Assembly: GCA_030770535.1 (NCBI GenBank)
Contig: JASVEC010000172.1
Location: 1-36,630 of the forward strand
Source of the DNA: Batkoa obscura
Lineage: Eukaryota; Entomophthoromycota; Entomophthoromycetes; Entomophthorales; Batkoaceae
Reading direction: 5' to 3'
DNA length: 36,630 nucleotides
This document shows positions 1-9,225 of this stretch, piece by piece (position 1 is the stretch's first letter; every line of letters starts with the position of its first letter). The notes under the pieces are model-generated. The model did no database searches. It had not been told where the DNA came from and saw nothing but the letters and a program-made list of their open reading frames with translations. The position numbers and the translations under genes are program-made.

Positions 1-233
1 TTTCCTCCTCCTTTATACGGTGTATCATCAGGTCCAATAAATCTTACATAAAATTCTTGCATATTATCATTAACTAAATTGACATCGTAATCACTCATTA
101 AGCTAATTTAGAAAAGGTAAAAAGGTTAATAGTGAATAAGTGACTATAGAAATATATTTTATTATTATCGTTAAAAATAAATTACTTACAGCTTCATTAC
201 ATCTGTTTCAATTCTTCTTTTTGGGGATGACAT
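1..233 (-). CDS. UBC8: Ubiquitin-conjugating enzyme E2 of the UBC8/UBE2H type (3' part lies off the window)
   Basis: Two exons are visible on the minus strand. Exon 1 (233..190) reads [14 protein letters not shown] plus two bases. An 87-nt intron (189..103, GTAAGT...TAG) follows, then exon 2 (102..1), which runs off the left edge. The joined protein reads ...[17 protein letters not shown], then [18 protein letters not shown]. From memory of the family, yeast Ubc8 has nearly the same N-terminal helix and first beta strands, including the GP..TPY..G loop. The catalytic Cys lies in the missing part. Family knowledge: Ubc8/UBE2H is the E2 that works with the GID/CTLH ligase, for example in turnover of gluconeogenic enzymes. 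It is transcribed away from the YAR1-like gene, which starts about 590 bp downstream. The start is chosen because MSSPKRR is the conserved family start. Confidence 0.9.
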
Positions 234-824
234 TCTTTATTTCTTTATCTTTTATTTATTTCAGTATAAAAACTTTCAATTTCAAATTTGTGTGACTCTT
301 TTTTTATACATTACTTATCAGCTGAAATGTGGAGCTTAAAGCGAAGTTGCCAATTGGTGGAATTCTATAATTGCTTAACTTATGGCTTATTCATTTTCAA
401 ACTGAAGAATTAGAAAAATTCCTTATTTTGGTTAATTAACTAGTTCATTTTCAAGTGGTTAATTGTGCAGATTAGATGAAAATAAGATAGTTTGTTTAGA
501 CTTTTATATTGTATTAAAGTATTAGAAGTAACTATTATATAGTTGTGTATTTATGTGATTTTTTTAAAAAGTATGTTTTTATTATTTAGGGATTTAACAA
601 AATGAAATAATACATTATTACTATCTTTTAATAATCGATTCTTCATTCTATAATCAAAATCCTGTTTGTTAAAGCATTTTTTTTAAGTAACATTTCTTCT
701 AATAAAAATTGCTTGATCTTAATTGGTTCCAATTAGATTCTAATAGAATTCAACAAATTGAATATTTCGAAAAATATCTAAAATTCGTTTCTAAAAAAAA
801 CATAACTCAAGGTTGATAATTATA
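234..824. promoter_or_regulatory. Divergent intergenic region between UBC8 and the YAR1-like gene
   Basis: About 590 bp of AT-rich sequence lies between two start codons pointing outward, so it must hold both promoters. I see no clear TATA box, no coding remnant and no copy of the miniature element found further right. Confidence 0.5.
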
Positions 825-1465
825 ATGACTGAACTTGGTGATTATGAAGTGGAATTTATAAACTATGCTCGCTATGGTGATCTAGATGAATTAAAACAAT
901 TACTCATAAAAGTGGGACCAAGTTTATTAAAATCCAAAGGTTTCAATCAAAATTCCGCTTTACATATGGCTGGGGCTAATGGTCATTTGGTAAGTTATTA
1001 ATTTTAATAATGATAATAAATCAATTTTTATAAGAGGAGTAAAGATGTTAGTAATTCGATTATTAATAAGAAATAATTTTATATATAGATATAATTGAAT
1101 ATTTATTATCCAGACCTGAAGGTAATGGAATTAATCAAGTAAATGGTAATGGAAACACAGCAATCCATTGGGCAGCCATGAATGGTCATAGAGAAGTAGT
1201 AGAGTGTTTTATTCAAAATGGAGCAGACTTAATGGTAAGTTCGGATCTCTTTATGATTTTTATGATCCTTTTGAGATTTTTTGAAAGTTAATGATTAATT
1301 ATAATTGTATAGATTAAAAATGAAATGGGTCGAACTGCTTTTACAGAAGCTAAAGGTGCAGGTCATGAAGAAGTTGCAGAATTAATTTTACAAAATATGA
1401 ATTTAGATGAAGAGGATAAAGATGAAGAAGAAGAAAAAGTAGAGGATGATAAAGAAATAGTATAA
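825..1465 (+). CDS. YAR1: Ankyrin-repeat protein, YAR1-like (ribosomal protein uS3/Rps3 chaperone)
   Basis: Three exons, about 825..989, 1089..1234 and 1313..1465, give roughly 154 residues. The N-terminus has an acidic helix followed by ALHMAGANGH. Exon 2 encodes a second ankyrin repeat, GNTAIHWAAMNGHREVVE. Exon 3 gives GRTAFTEAKGAGHEEVAEL and then a very acidic Asp/Glu tail. Yeast Yar1 has the same plan: two to three ankyrin repeats with NGH and GNTALHWA motifs and an acidic C-terminus. Family role: Yar1 binds newly made Rps3 and carries it to the 40S precursor. One oddity: joining exon 1 to exon 2 at canonical GT (990) and AG (1087-1088) shifts the frame by one base, while keeping G1088 restores it (reads D-I-I-E-Y-L-L). 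The second junction is clean and in phase 0. A TTG lies upstream in frame at 813, but the ATG at 825 is the normal choice. Confidence 0.85.
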
Positions 1466-1657
1466 AGATAATGATAGTTGCGAATTTATGTTTTAAAGTT
1501 ATTTTTTCTGAATGATAAAGCTTAATATAAATAGAATAGAGTATATGAATGAATTATGAAAACTTTTTTATATTAAATAAAAAGTATATAAAATAAAATA
1601 ATTTGGGTTTTATTGTATAATAAAGAAGTATAGATAAGTTTTAGGTTCAAGTTTATT

Positions 1658-2592
1658 TTAATAGTCATCTAATTGTTGATTTAAAAGGTTAGTATTACGA
1701 ATACTTTTTCTTTCATCTTCATATTCTTCCATTTTATCTTTACTACTTTCTTGAATATCCAATAGTTCATGACCAATTAAAATATTTTCTAATTCTATAA
1801 CAATAATAATAATAAAATCATTAATCTGTCTATTTCTAACAAAATAATAATAATAATAGAATTACCTTTCTTTGATAAATTACAACCTGAATGTAAACTC
1901 GAAGCTAATCCAATTAATTGTTGTTTAACGTTTCCTTTATGATAACACAAAATTGTAGGTAAATTTTTATCTGGATAATTTTCAATACAAAGGTCCGAAA
2001 TTATTTTCACAAATTTAGTAGATTTATATTGTCTAGCTAATTCGGACAAATAGTGATTTAATTGACGACAAGCTAAATAACTATAATAATATAAATAAAG
2101 TTGATTAAATGATTCAGTAAAGAATAAGAAGTAGATGAAGTTTACCTATCTTTAAATAAATGTACAATAACAGGTGCATGTTCACTAGCTTCAGTTACTT
2201 CACGAATAAAATCAGGTCGATTAATTTGAATAATTTCACCATATTTTTGTTTAGAAGCTAATAATTTCATCTCTTGAAGTCTTTTTTCTCTATTAAAATA
2301 AAATCAGTTATATATTCCCCTCATAACTACACAAAATAACTAATTCGTTTTTCTCTTTAACTTACCTATAAATATTCAAAATACTTTCGTCTTCTAAATC
2401 TTCAAATTCATCTAACTCATCTAACTCATAATCCTCATATTTTTGATGACTATTTTGTTTAGCTTGATGTGCTTCTATGGCTTCTTCTAATGCTTTTTCA
2501 ACTAATTCTTCTTTACTTGGTTCTTTAGGTGGTAATATTCCTTTAGCTCTTAAAATATCATTCCATTCGGTATCTTCGTTAGGGTTTTGCAT
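1658..2592 (-). CDS. PLP2: Phosducin-like protein PLP2 (CCT chaperonin cofactor)
   Basis: Four exons on the minus strand (2592..2366, 2289..2146, 2080..1866, 1794..1658) join in frame to 240 residues. The start [15 protein letters not shown] is the hallmark of the PLP2/PhLP2-PhLP3 family. It is followed by KGILPPKEP, a Glu-rich helix, REKRLQEMK and a thioredoxin-like domain with [17 protein letters not shown], then [20 protein letters not shown] and the [10 protein letters not shown] strand. The C-terminus is acidic and ends in QQLDDY. Family role: PLP2 binds the cytosolic chaperonin CCT and helps fold actin and tubulin; it is cytosolic and essential in yeast. The ATG used here is the conserved one. 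An in-frame ATG 39 bases upstream (2631) would add [13 protein letters not shown], which is not typical of the family. The gene converges on the YAR1-like gene (192-bp gap) and diverges from the hydrolase gene. Confidence 0.93.
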
Positions 2593-2649
2593 TTTTATTA
2601 TTTTAGTTAAAAAGAAATAATTAAAAATCAAAGTTTATAGTTTCAGAAA

Positions 2650-2766
2650 ATGACCAATCAATTAAGATTTCATCAAGCATTAGAAATTATAATAGCTCTT
2701 GGTATTCTTGATAATTTTAATGAGGTTTTAGTTATTTTAGTCAAAGATGAAAATATTAGACAATAA
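2650..2766 (+). other. Upstream ORF (38 codons) overlapping the hydrolase start codon
   Basis: An ATG at 2650 opens a 38-codon frame (begins MTNQLRFHQALEIII) that ends at TAA 2764-2766, after passing the hydrolase ATG at 2747 in another frame. It lies in the 154-bp space between the PLP2 and hydrolase starts. If the hydrolase mRNA begins upstream of it, ribosomes would meet this ORF first, which could hold down translation of the main frame. It is not similar to anything I know, so calling it regulatory is inference. Confidence 0.35.
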
Positions 2767-3697
2767 AGAATTTCAAAAATTAAAATTTCAATTTACAGAT
2801 AACACTCAAGATCAATACCAAGAAAATCTAATTCTATTTTTACATGGTTTAGGTAAATCATTTTTAATGATATTATATATTATAATAATATATTTAATAA
2901 GTTTGATTTAGGTGATAATAATAAAAATTATTTTAATTTAGCTAAACAACTAAATTTACCACAATCCAGTATATTATCCGTACAAGCACCTTATAAATTA
3001 CCATTTACTTATGATCATGAAGAGATGTATATGTGGTGGGATAGCTTCAATCTTGAAGATGGAAGTGGTAAGCATTATTTATTTTTTATTAATATTGTTT
3101 ATTTATTTAAAATTTTAAAATTAGAACTTAATATAACACATAGAGATAAAAGTTATCAACAAAGTTTAACTTTATTAAAAGAATTATTAGACTACACTCA
3201 AAGTAAAGGTTATAAAATCAATAATACCTTTTTATTTGGTTATTCACAAGGAGGAACAATGGCTTTACAATTAGCTTTAGAATATCCATTACCATTATGC
3301 GGAGTCATTGCTATTGCTGCTTTACCTTTAGATAGTTTTCTAGAAAAACAAACACAACACAGCATGAGGGGATTTGATACTAAATTATTATTTATTATTG
3401 GAGATAAAGATAAAAAGAATACTAAAGCTATTTATACGAATAGTATTAATAAATTAAAGGATGTGGTGACAAAAGAATGGGATGAATATATTAAATTGAA
3501 GATTATTAAAGGAAAAGGTCATGAAATGAGTCATAAAAAAGTAATTAAATTCTTGTCTATTGACTAAACGTTGTTTATTTTTTTATTAGGAAGAAGTTGA
3601 TATTTGGATGGAGTTTTTTTCAAGTAATCTTAAATTGAGACAACCTCAACTTGAAGCTATGGCAGATGAAATTATAGAAATAAAAAGAGAAGAATAA
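2747..3697 (+). CDS. Alpha/beta hydrolase of the acyl-protein thioesterase / carboxylesterase type
   Basis: Four exons (2747..2852, 2912..3067, 3125..3540, 3590..3697) join in frame to 261 residues. The order of motifs is that of the phospholipase/carboxylesterase (APT) family: a LILFLHGLGDN loop, QAPYKLPF, an MWWDSFN segment, the nucleophile elbow FGYSQGGTMAL (Ser is the likely nucleophile), an LLFIIGDKD strand with the catalytic-Asp region, and KGKGHEMSH with the catalytic His. Length and motif order fit LYPLA-type enzymes, which remove fatty acyl groups from proteins or lysophospholipids. The natural substrate cannot be read from sequence. If the last intron (3541..3589) is retained, the protein ends after VIKFLSID at 3567 and loses the final helix. 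The start is uncertain because of the overlapping upstream ORF. The gene converges on cyclophilin E with a 70-bp gap. Confidence 0.82.
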
Positions 3698-3767
3698 ATA
3701 GTAATTATTTTATTTTTATTTTTTATGATATAATTTAAATAATAAGCTTATTTTTTATTAAATTTTT

Positions 3768-5182
3768 TTATTCCAATTCACCACAATCAATAATTGTAAT
3801 TTTACGTTGAGGTTTACCACTTTCACTACCGAACTGTTCCATTTTTTTAACTACATCTAAACCAGATTCTACATAACCAAATACTACATGTTTATTATCT
3901 AACCTAAGTAATATAATAATATATGTAATTTAATATTGTTAACATATATTATGTGATATTAGAATTACCATTCTGTTGGTCCAGTACAAATAAAAAACTG
4001 AGAACCGTTAGTATTTGGACCTGAATTGGCCATTGATAAAGTACCTAATCCTGAATGTTTTAACTGAAAATTTTCATCTTCAAATTTATTTCCATAAATC
4101 GATTTTCCACCAGTCCCATTATAATTTGTAAAATCACCTATTTAATGTTATTATTTGCTATTCAATATTGTTTTATATGCTTATTATTTATTACCTCCTT
4201 GACACATAAATTTTGGTATTACCTAAAACATTCTATTAATATTTAGTATTTATTTTTGAACTATCAATTTACCCTATGAAATACCGATTTCTTATAACCA
4301 TATCCTTTTTCATTAGTACACCTTATTGAAAAATATTAACACTTTACTTATAAAACTATAAAACTATATTAATTACAATGCTCTAAAATTCCTATTATTA
4401 AAATATTAATATTAATGTTATAATAAAAATAATAAAAAATATTTACTCTGCTGTTTTTGGTACCACATCAGCCCTTAATACCATTACTATTCTACCTACT
4501 GTTTCACCACCAATTGTAATATCAAAAAATACTCTTTTTGAAAATTGTTATTAATTTATAAATGTAAAAATAAACTTTAAATTACTTTGGATTCTTTTTC
4601 TTATTCTCCCCCTCTTTTTTATCCCCATCTTCCTTTTTATTTTCGATTCTATTTTCTTCTTGTCTATTAGTTCCATATTCTTGTAACCAAGAGTCTTCAG
4701 TCCAAACTAAAATAAAAAATATTTAATATCAACCAATCCCACAAAAACAATAAAAATCCCTAAACTTACCAGCTTTGATCGAATATTGATTGACTCTAGT
4801 ATTAGTAGCAATGTTGACTTTCAAAACTTTACCATACAATTCGGATAAATGTAAATTATCTACAGCAGCTAAAGCATCTTCACTATCTTCATATTCCACA
4901 AAACCAAAGCCTCGATGGACTAACCCTAAAGATGGATAAATTTGGTTTATTTTTTTGTTTATAGTGAAAAATTCATTCTTACACCTCGATGGGTTACTCG
5001 GTATTTGTACTTGTACTATATCTCCAAATGGAATGCAAGTATCATATAATATCTGTTCATTGACTTGTTCATCAAAGCCACCTAAATTAAGGGTTAGAAT
5101 ATGTCTATTATTTAATAAGAAAATGTTGCTTTTTACCTACAAATATAGTATTCGTTTTTCGATCTTTTATAGAGTTATTCAT
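3768..5182 (-). CDS. PPIE: Cyclophilin E (Cyp33): RRM plus peptidyl-prolyl isomerase
   Basis: Ten exons on the minus strand: 5182..5137, 5081..4983, 4925..4770, 4706..4586, 4533..4447, 4391..4377, 4321..4273, 4222..4195, 4137..3969 and 3903..3768. They join in frame to 301 residues, the length I recall for human PPIE. Residues ~15-90 form an RRM: RNP2 TIFVGGF, RNP1 HRGFGFVEY and an [13 protein letters not shown] end. A charged linker (WLQEYGTN, then Lys/Glu-rich) leads to the cyclophilin domain from [10 protein letters not shown]. That domain has the catalytic [42 protein letters not shown], a Trp in [13 protein letters not shown] and the terminal ITIIDCGE. The active-site Arg (FHR), the Gln/Gly stretch and the Trp are all present. 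Family role: nuclear, spliceosome-associated prolyl isomerase that binds RNA. Exon 6 is only 15 nt and supplies the residues NFRA with parts of the flanking Glu and Leu codons. It diverges from the gene at 5321 (138-bp gap). Confidence 0.95.
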
Positions 5183-5320
5183 TTAGGATTGAAAATTTTA
5201 TTAAAAAAGATACTTTTGATTTTTTTGAAATTGAAGTTCTCTAATTTTTCTATTTTGCAGTAAAATTAAAATAAGAAAAGGACATATTTTCTTTTCACTG
5301 TTTTTAAATCTTTTATAAAA

Positions 5321-5898
5321 ATGACTCATTTAAAAATCCTTGGTCAAACATTAGGTCAACAGATTAATTACAAAATCCAAAGTGCCAATTATTTAACTAA
5401 GAAAGATATTAATACAGTTTATCAATGGTTTATGACTCAGGGCCAAGTAATTACATTTGAACAGCATAGGGTAAGTGAAAGATTTTAAATTAGCTCTTCA
5501 TTTTTAATTATTTCGATGTATGTTATGGGATTAATTGAGCTGATTTCGATTTATTTAGAGTTTACATGATGACAAATTATTACCTACCGGTCGAGTTATT
5601 TATAAAATATTAGATGATAAAAAAGTGAATTTAAAAAAGTATTATAAATTGGATAAATTTGAACTTCATATCTTAGATAATTCAAAAAGAAGTAAGTGCT
5701 TTTATTTTTGCTTATTTATTTATGAATTTAAAGCTAGATCGAATTAAATGTTTACTCTTTTTTTAAATACATTTTATAGAGGATATCAAATTAGATTTAT
5801 CCAAAGTACCACCTAAGTTTGAATTTTTTAGTAAAGATTTTGAAATGAAGGATTATGTTTCTAATCTTTGTAAATTTGAAGCAATGAAAAAAGAGTAG
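5321..5898 (+). CDS. Unknown small basic protein, three exons
   Basis: Exons 5321..5470, 5559..5691 and 5780..5898 have clean GTAAGT donors and TAG acceptors and join in frame to 133 residues. The protein starts MTHLKILGQTLGQQ, is rich in Lys and hydrophobic residues, and ends CKFEAMKKE. I see no signal peptide, membrane segment, cysteine motif or domain I can name. The intron structure and the shared 138-bp promoter region with cyclophilin E support a real gene. The first ~20 residues could be a weak mitochondrial targeting sequence, but they lack the usual Arg content. No function is proposed. Confidence 0.7.
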
Positions 5899-6460
5899 AT
5901 TTGAAGATTCTAGAAGGTCTTAGATTAGTAAGACCAAAAGAAATCAACTATTTGTTTTGCATTAAGGTCGATTCGACTTAAGATGGTTGGTTATAGAGAT
6001 ATTTTAATTATATTTTGATACATGCTAAAGAAATAAATTGGTAATGTTCATTAAGTTATATATTTGAATCTATTTGTTAATGAGATTCAATTTAAATGAT
6101 TTGATGATAAGTTTTATTTAATTTTTGAATTTATTATAATATATTGGCTTTAGATAGTAAGTGTATTTAAGTCAATAATATTTATTTATAAAGGATTACT
6201 ACAGCTTGTCAAATGATTACCTTTAATTAAATCTAGTCTATTATGTTTAAATATTACTTCTATTAAATTGATTTTCGAATTTTTCATATCATGATAACGA
6301 TTTTTATAGATTTGAAATATAATATTAAAACCAATAAATTATAAGTTATTGCTATTAGTTGATATTCATATACATTAATCATCTAATATGAAAAACCAAG
6401 CCTTTTATCATACAATCTTAAAGTGGTCAAATCTAAACACTTAAGTGAATACGAAAATCA
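5899..6460. other. Gene-free AT-rich stretch at the edge of the housekeeping block
   Basis: I find no open frame, splice-linked exons or repeat here. It follows the last conserved gene of the left block and precedes the first miniature element, so it marks the switch from the gene-dense block to the repeat-rich accessory region. Confidence 0.5.
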
Positions 6461-6462
6461 TA

Positions 6463-6562
6463 TGGGGATGTTTTTTTCGGTTTCATTATTTTTCCATTTT
6501 TTAAGCGCTATTTGAGCGAAAGAATTGTTAGCAAAGTTCTTAAACATAAAAATACATTCTCA
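6463..6562 (-). mobile_element. TA-flanked ~100-bp miniature element, copy 1
   Basis: Full-length copy in reverse orientation. It begins TGGGGATGTTTTTTTCGG and ends ACATTCTCA, with TA on both sides. The core AAGCGCTATTTGAGC is present. Strand is given relative to the copy at 17208, taken as plus. Confidence 0.85.
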
Positions 6563-6653
6563 TATAATAACAATTTAGTTGTATAAATAAGAAATGAAGT
6601 AAACTGAAGATTAAACAATTTAATTTAATATCGTTTTTTTAACTCAAAGTGTT

Positions 6654-7048
6654 ATGGACAGTTTATATATTGAAATTGGCTTAGATGGTTCCATCCTACC
6701 CTTATATTAATCTGATAACTCAAATCATACAAATAAAACAGTTATTATAAATCAATCTGAAATTTTACAATTAAGCAGATAAGAGATAATTATGCTAGTA
6801 TGTTCTATTTGAAAATAAACAAATAATCACTAAAATTGAATATGAACCTAAATTTAAACCGTTTCTTATTTTTCTTATTTTTTTCACTTGGAAGTCCCAT
6901 CATCTCTAAATCACTCGAAGCAATAATTTTTATGTTTATAGCTATCTTTACTTTCCCTTTACTTTATTTGGTGATTATGTGTCATCCAACTTTTAATGAA
7001 ATTCATCATTGTCCTTCTAGTGATAGGGTTATTGCTATTACTGAATAA
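6654..7048 (+). pseudogene. Decayed LITAF-like gene copy 1
   Basis: The frame starts MDSLYIEIGLDGS and then matches the intact copies at TVIINQSEILQLSR, ENKQIITKIEYEP and, at the end, EIHHCPSSDRVIAITE before a stop. Compared with the intact paralogues it has at least two in-frame stops in the N-terminal half and at least two frame changes (near the first zinc knuckle and in the membrane segment), and its second knuckle reads CPSS rather than CPSC. It is therefore a dead gene copy with both ends still recognisable. It lies between two miniature elements. Confidence 0.8.
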
Positions 7049-7190
7049 AACTAACATATCTGATTTTTATTTATATCCTTCTTTATTTAAAATAATGCTT
7101 TGTTTTATAAAATTGTTAAATCTAGCCATCAGATTCATTTATAGAACAAAAGTAAATATCTAAAACATTATACTTGTCAAAGTAAACATA

Positions 7191-7290
7191 TGGGAGTGTT
7201 TTTTTGACTTCATTAGTTTTTTCATTTTTTAAGCGCTATTTAAGTGGAAAATTTCTTAGCAAATTTCTTAAACACAAAAATACATCCCCA
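7191..7290 (-). mobile_element. TA-flanked miniature element, copy 2
   Basis: Full-length reverse copy: begins TGGGAGTGTTTTTTTG, ends TACATCCCCA, flanked by TA on both sides. It sits 142 bp after the first decayed LITAF-like copy. Confidence 0.85.
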
Positions 7291-7442
7291 TATATCTAAA
7301 ATGCCTAAAACTGAATAAAATTTCAAATAATTATAAAAATGTAATATATTTCTATATATAGCAGTAATATTATTTTAAATTAAAAGACAATAACTTAATT
7401 AAGCTTAAATGATTTTTTGATTTAACAATAGTAACTATTATA

Positions 7443-7990
7443 TGGGGATGTGTTTTTTGTTTAAGAATTTTACTGACAATTTTTCCACTCAAATACCATT
7501 GTGAAATGTCGCTTTGTCAGCCCCATGGTTAATTATAGCATAATAATCGCCTAAGCTGTCGTGTTCTCAATTATAGAGACAATTAGTCCCATGCTCTTAT
7601 TCTGATTTGTTAACAGAATTTCTATCTTCGTCTCAAAGAATATTCTCTCCTCGTTTTGATATTTATACTTATCGGAGTACAAAAGAGATTCTAAAACATA
7701 ATAGTTCGAGGCTTTTTAACTGAATTATTCCCTAATATCTCGGACATTTAATAAAGCCACCAAGTTTTCTTAATAGTATTTTACATAGGTTTTACATTAG
7801 TATTGTCTATTCTATTTGTCTTATATAGCTTGTAACCTATTACGTGCTATTCCTCATAATCTAAGTCTATCTTAGTCACATAAACTAAGACCTTTCGACT
7901 TATAGTGTAGTCAACCCAGCAATAGCTGTTCTTGACTCCAAACCCTGAGTACCAGATTTCACAGCTCTTGAATTAAAAAACACATCCCCA
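7443..7990. mobile_element. 548-bp long relative of the miniature element
   Basis: The left end matches the miniature element for about 60 bp (TGGGGATGTGTTTTTT, then the AAGAATTTTACTGACAA and TTTCCACTCAAATA blocks). The right end is AAAAAACACATCCCCA, a perfect 16-bp inverted copy of the left tip, with TA on both sides. Between them is about 480 bp not found elsewhere in the window. On the minus strand part of it is open for about 40 codons, but I cannot recognise a transposase or any DDE-type motif. It is either a deletion derivative of a larger autonomous element or a miniature element that captured other DNA. The family looks like a plain DNA transposon with TA target duplication. Confidence 0.7.
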
Positions 7991-8044
7991 TATATCAAAT
8001 AATTTCAAAAATACAACAAAAAGAACAAATTCATATAATATATC

Positions 8045-8141
8045 TGGGGATGTGTTTTTTGTTCAAGATTTTACTACAATCTTTCCACTCAAATAGCACT
8101 TAAAAGATGGAAAAAGTAATGAAGCCAAAAAAACACCCCCA
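8045..8141 (+). mobile_element. Miniature element, copy 3
   Basis: Near full-length plus copy: TGGGGATGTGTTTTTTG to AAACACCCCCA. The right flank is TA; the left flank reads TATC, so the left edge has drifted or the junction is shifted. Confidence 0.8.
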
Positions 8142-8172
8142 TATGCTTATTGAATAATTAAGAAAAGTTATT

Positions 8173-8266
8173 TAAAAATAAAAATAAAAATAAAAATAAA
8201 AATAAAAATAAAAATAAAAATAAAAATAAAAATAAAAATAAAATAAAATAAAAATAAAAATAAAAT
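8173..8266 (+). repeat. AAAAAT hexanucleotide microsatellite
   Basis: About fifteen near-perfect units of AAAAAT, the last few degraded to AAAAT. It is a simple tandem repeat, not coding. Confidence 0.9.
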
Positions 8267-9225
8267 TAAAAAGTTACATAAATCCTATAATAATACTTAA
8301 AAAATATATTTAATAAAGCTATTAAAAAATTAAATAATAAAAGTCATAATATTTTTAAACTCTAAATAAAATACAAAAATAAATCCAAGTTTAATAATTT
8401 TAAACTACTATAATAAACAAGATATATGAGTATTAAAGCTTAATATTTTATATCTAAAAAGCTTGTAAATAATCTTGCTTAAATAATACTTAAAAAAAAA
8501 GGTAATGAAGCTAAAAAAAGATTTTTGTATTACATATTTAAAGAAATTTATAAGATAAACAATAGCCCAAAAAAATTAATTCCAACTCCCTTGCTAAATA
8601 TCACAAAAAAAATATAGTTTATAAACATCTTAAAAAAATTAATAATTTTAAAGCATTAAATAGAATAAAGCATATTAGTTAGTTAATTTTAAAATTAGAT
8701 GTTTTTATTTTTGGACATAATAAAACTAATAATTTAATTATCAATAATAAGAAAACATGTAATTTTTAAAAAGTATAAAAGTATAAGAAACATAACATAT
8801 TAAAAAGTATTGTATTTTAGTTAATGTAATAATAAGCTACATTATTACTTAGTATTCAACAAACTAAAAAAATTTGATATCATTCTAATTGAAGTTACAA
8901 AGTTTATAAAAAGTAAAAAAATAAAAAAATAAACCTTAGCTTATTTTATAATAATAAACATTTGCTAATGAAATTTTATAAAAAAATGTATTTATTTACA
9001 TAATATAACTTTTATTAATATCAATATATAGACTATATTGGTAAAAACCTTGCTAATCCAGGAATTTTTATCAAATTTAGTAGAAATTCAGCTAATTTTA
9101 TAATATAAATCATAATAAAATAATTTAAAATTATAGAGTACTTTCACTTTTTAGTAATTTATTTTTTATAAAGCTTTAAGCAAAGTTGGTACAAAATGTT
9201 TAAAATTGGGTTTTATTTTAATACC
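8267..9225. other. Gene-free AT-rich stretch
   Basis: About 960 bp with many A and T runs and stops in all frames. I see no gene, tRNA or miniature element. It begins with a microsatellite and ends at the decayed JmjC gene. Confidence 0.5.

Noticed and set aside
4955-5263. 102-codon plus-strand frame across the cyclophilin E 5' end
   Set aside because: It is antisense to the RRM exons, which are strongly supported by conserved RNP motifs and splice sites.
7500-7970. Transposase fossil inside the 548-bp element
   Set aside because: The longest open piece is about 40 codons on the minus strand and shows no motif I can assign. Composition alone does not support a call.
8173-8266. AAAAAT array as a satellite or origin
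   Set aside because: It is a simple microsatellite of about 90 bp. Nothing marks it as an origin.
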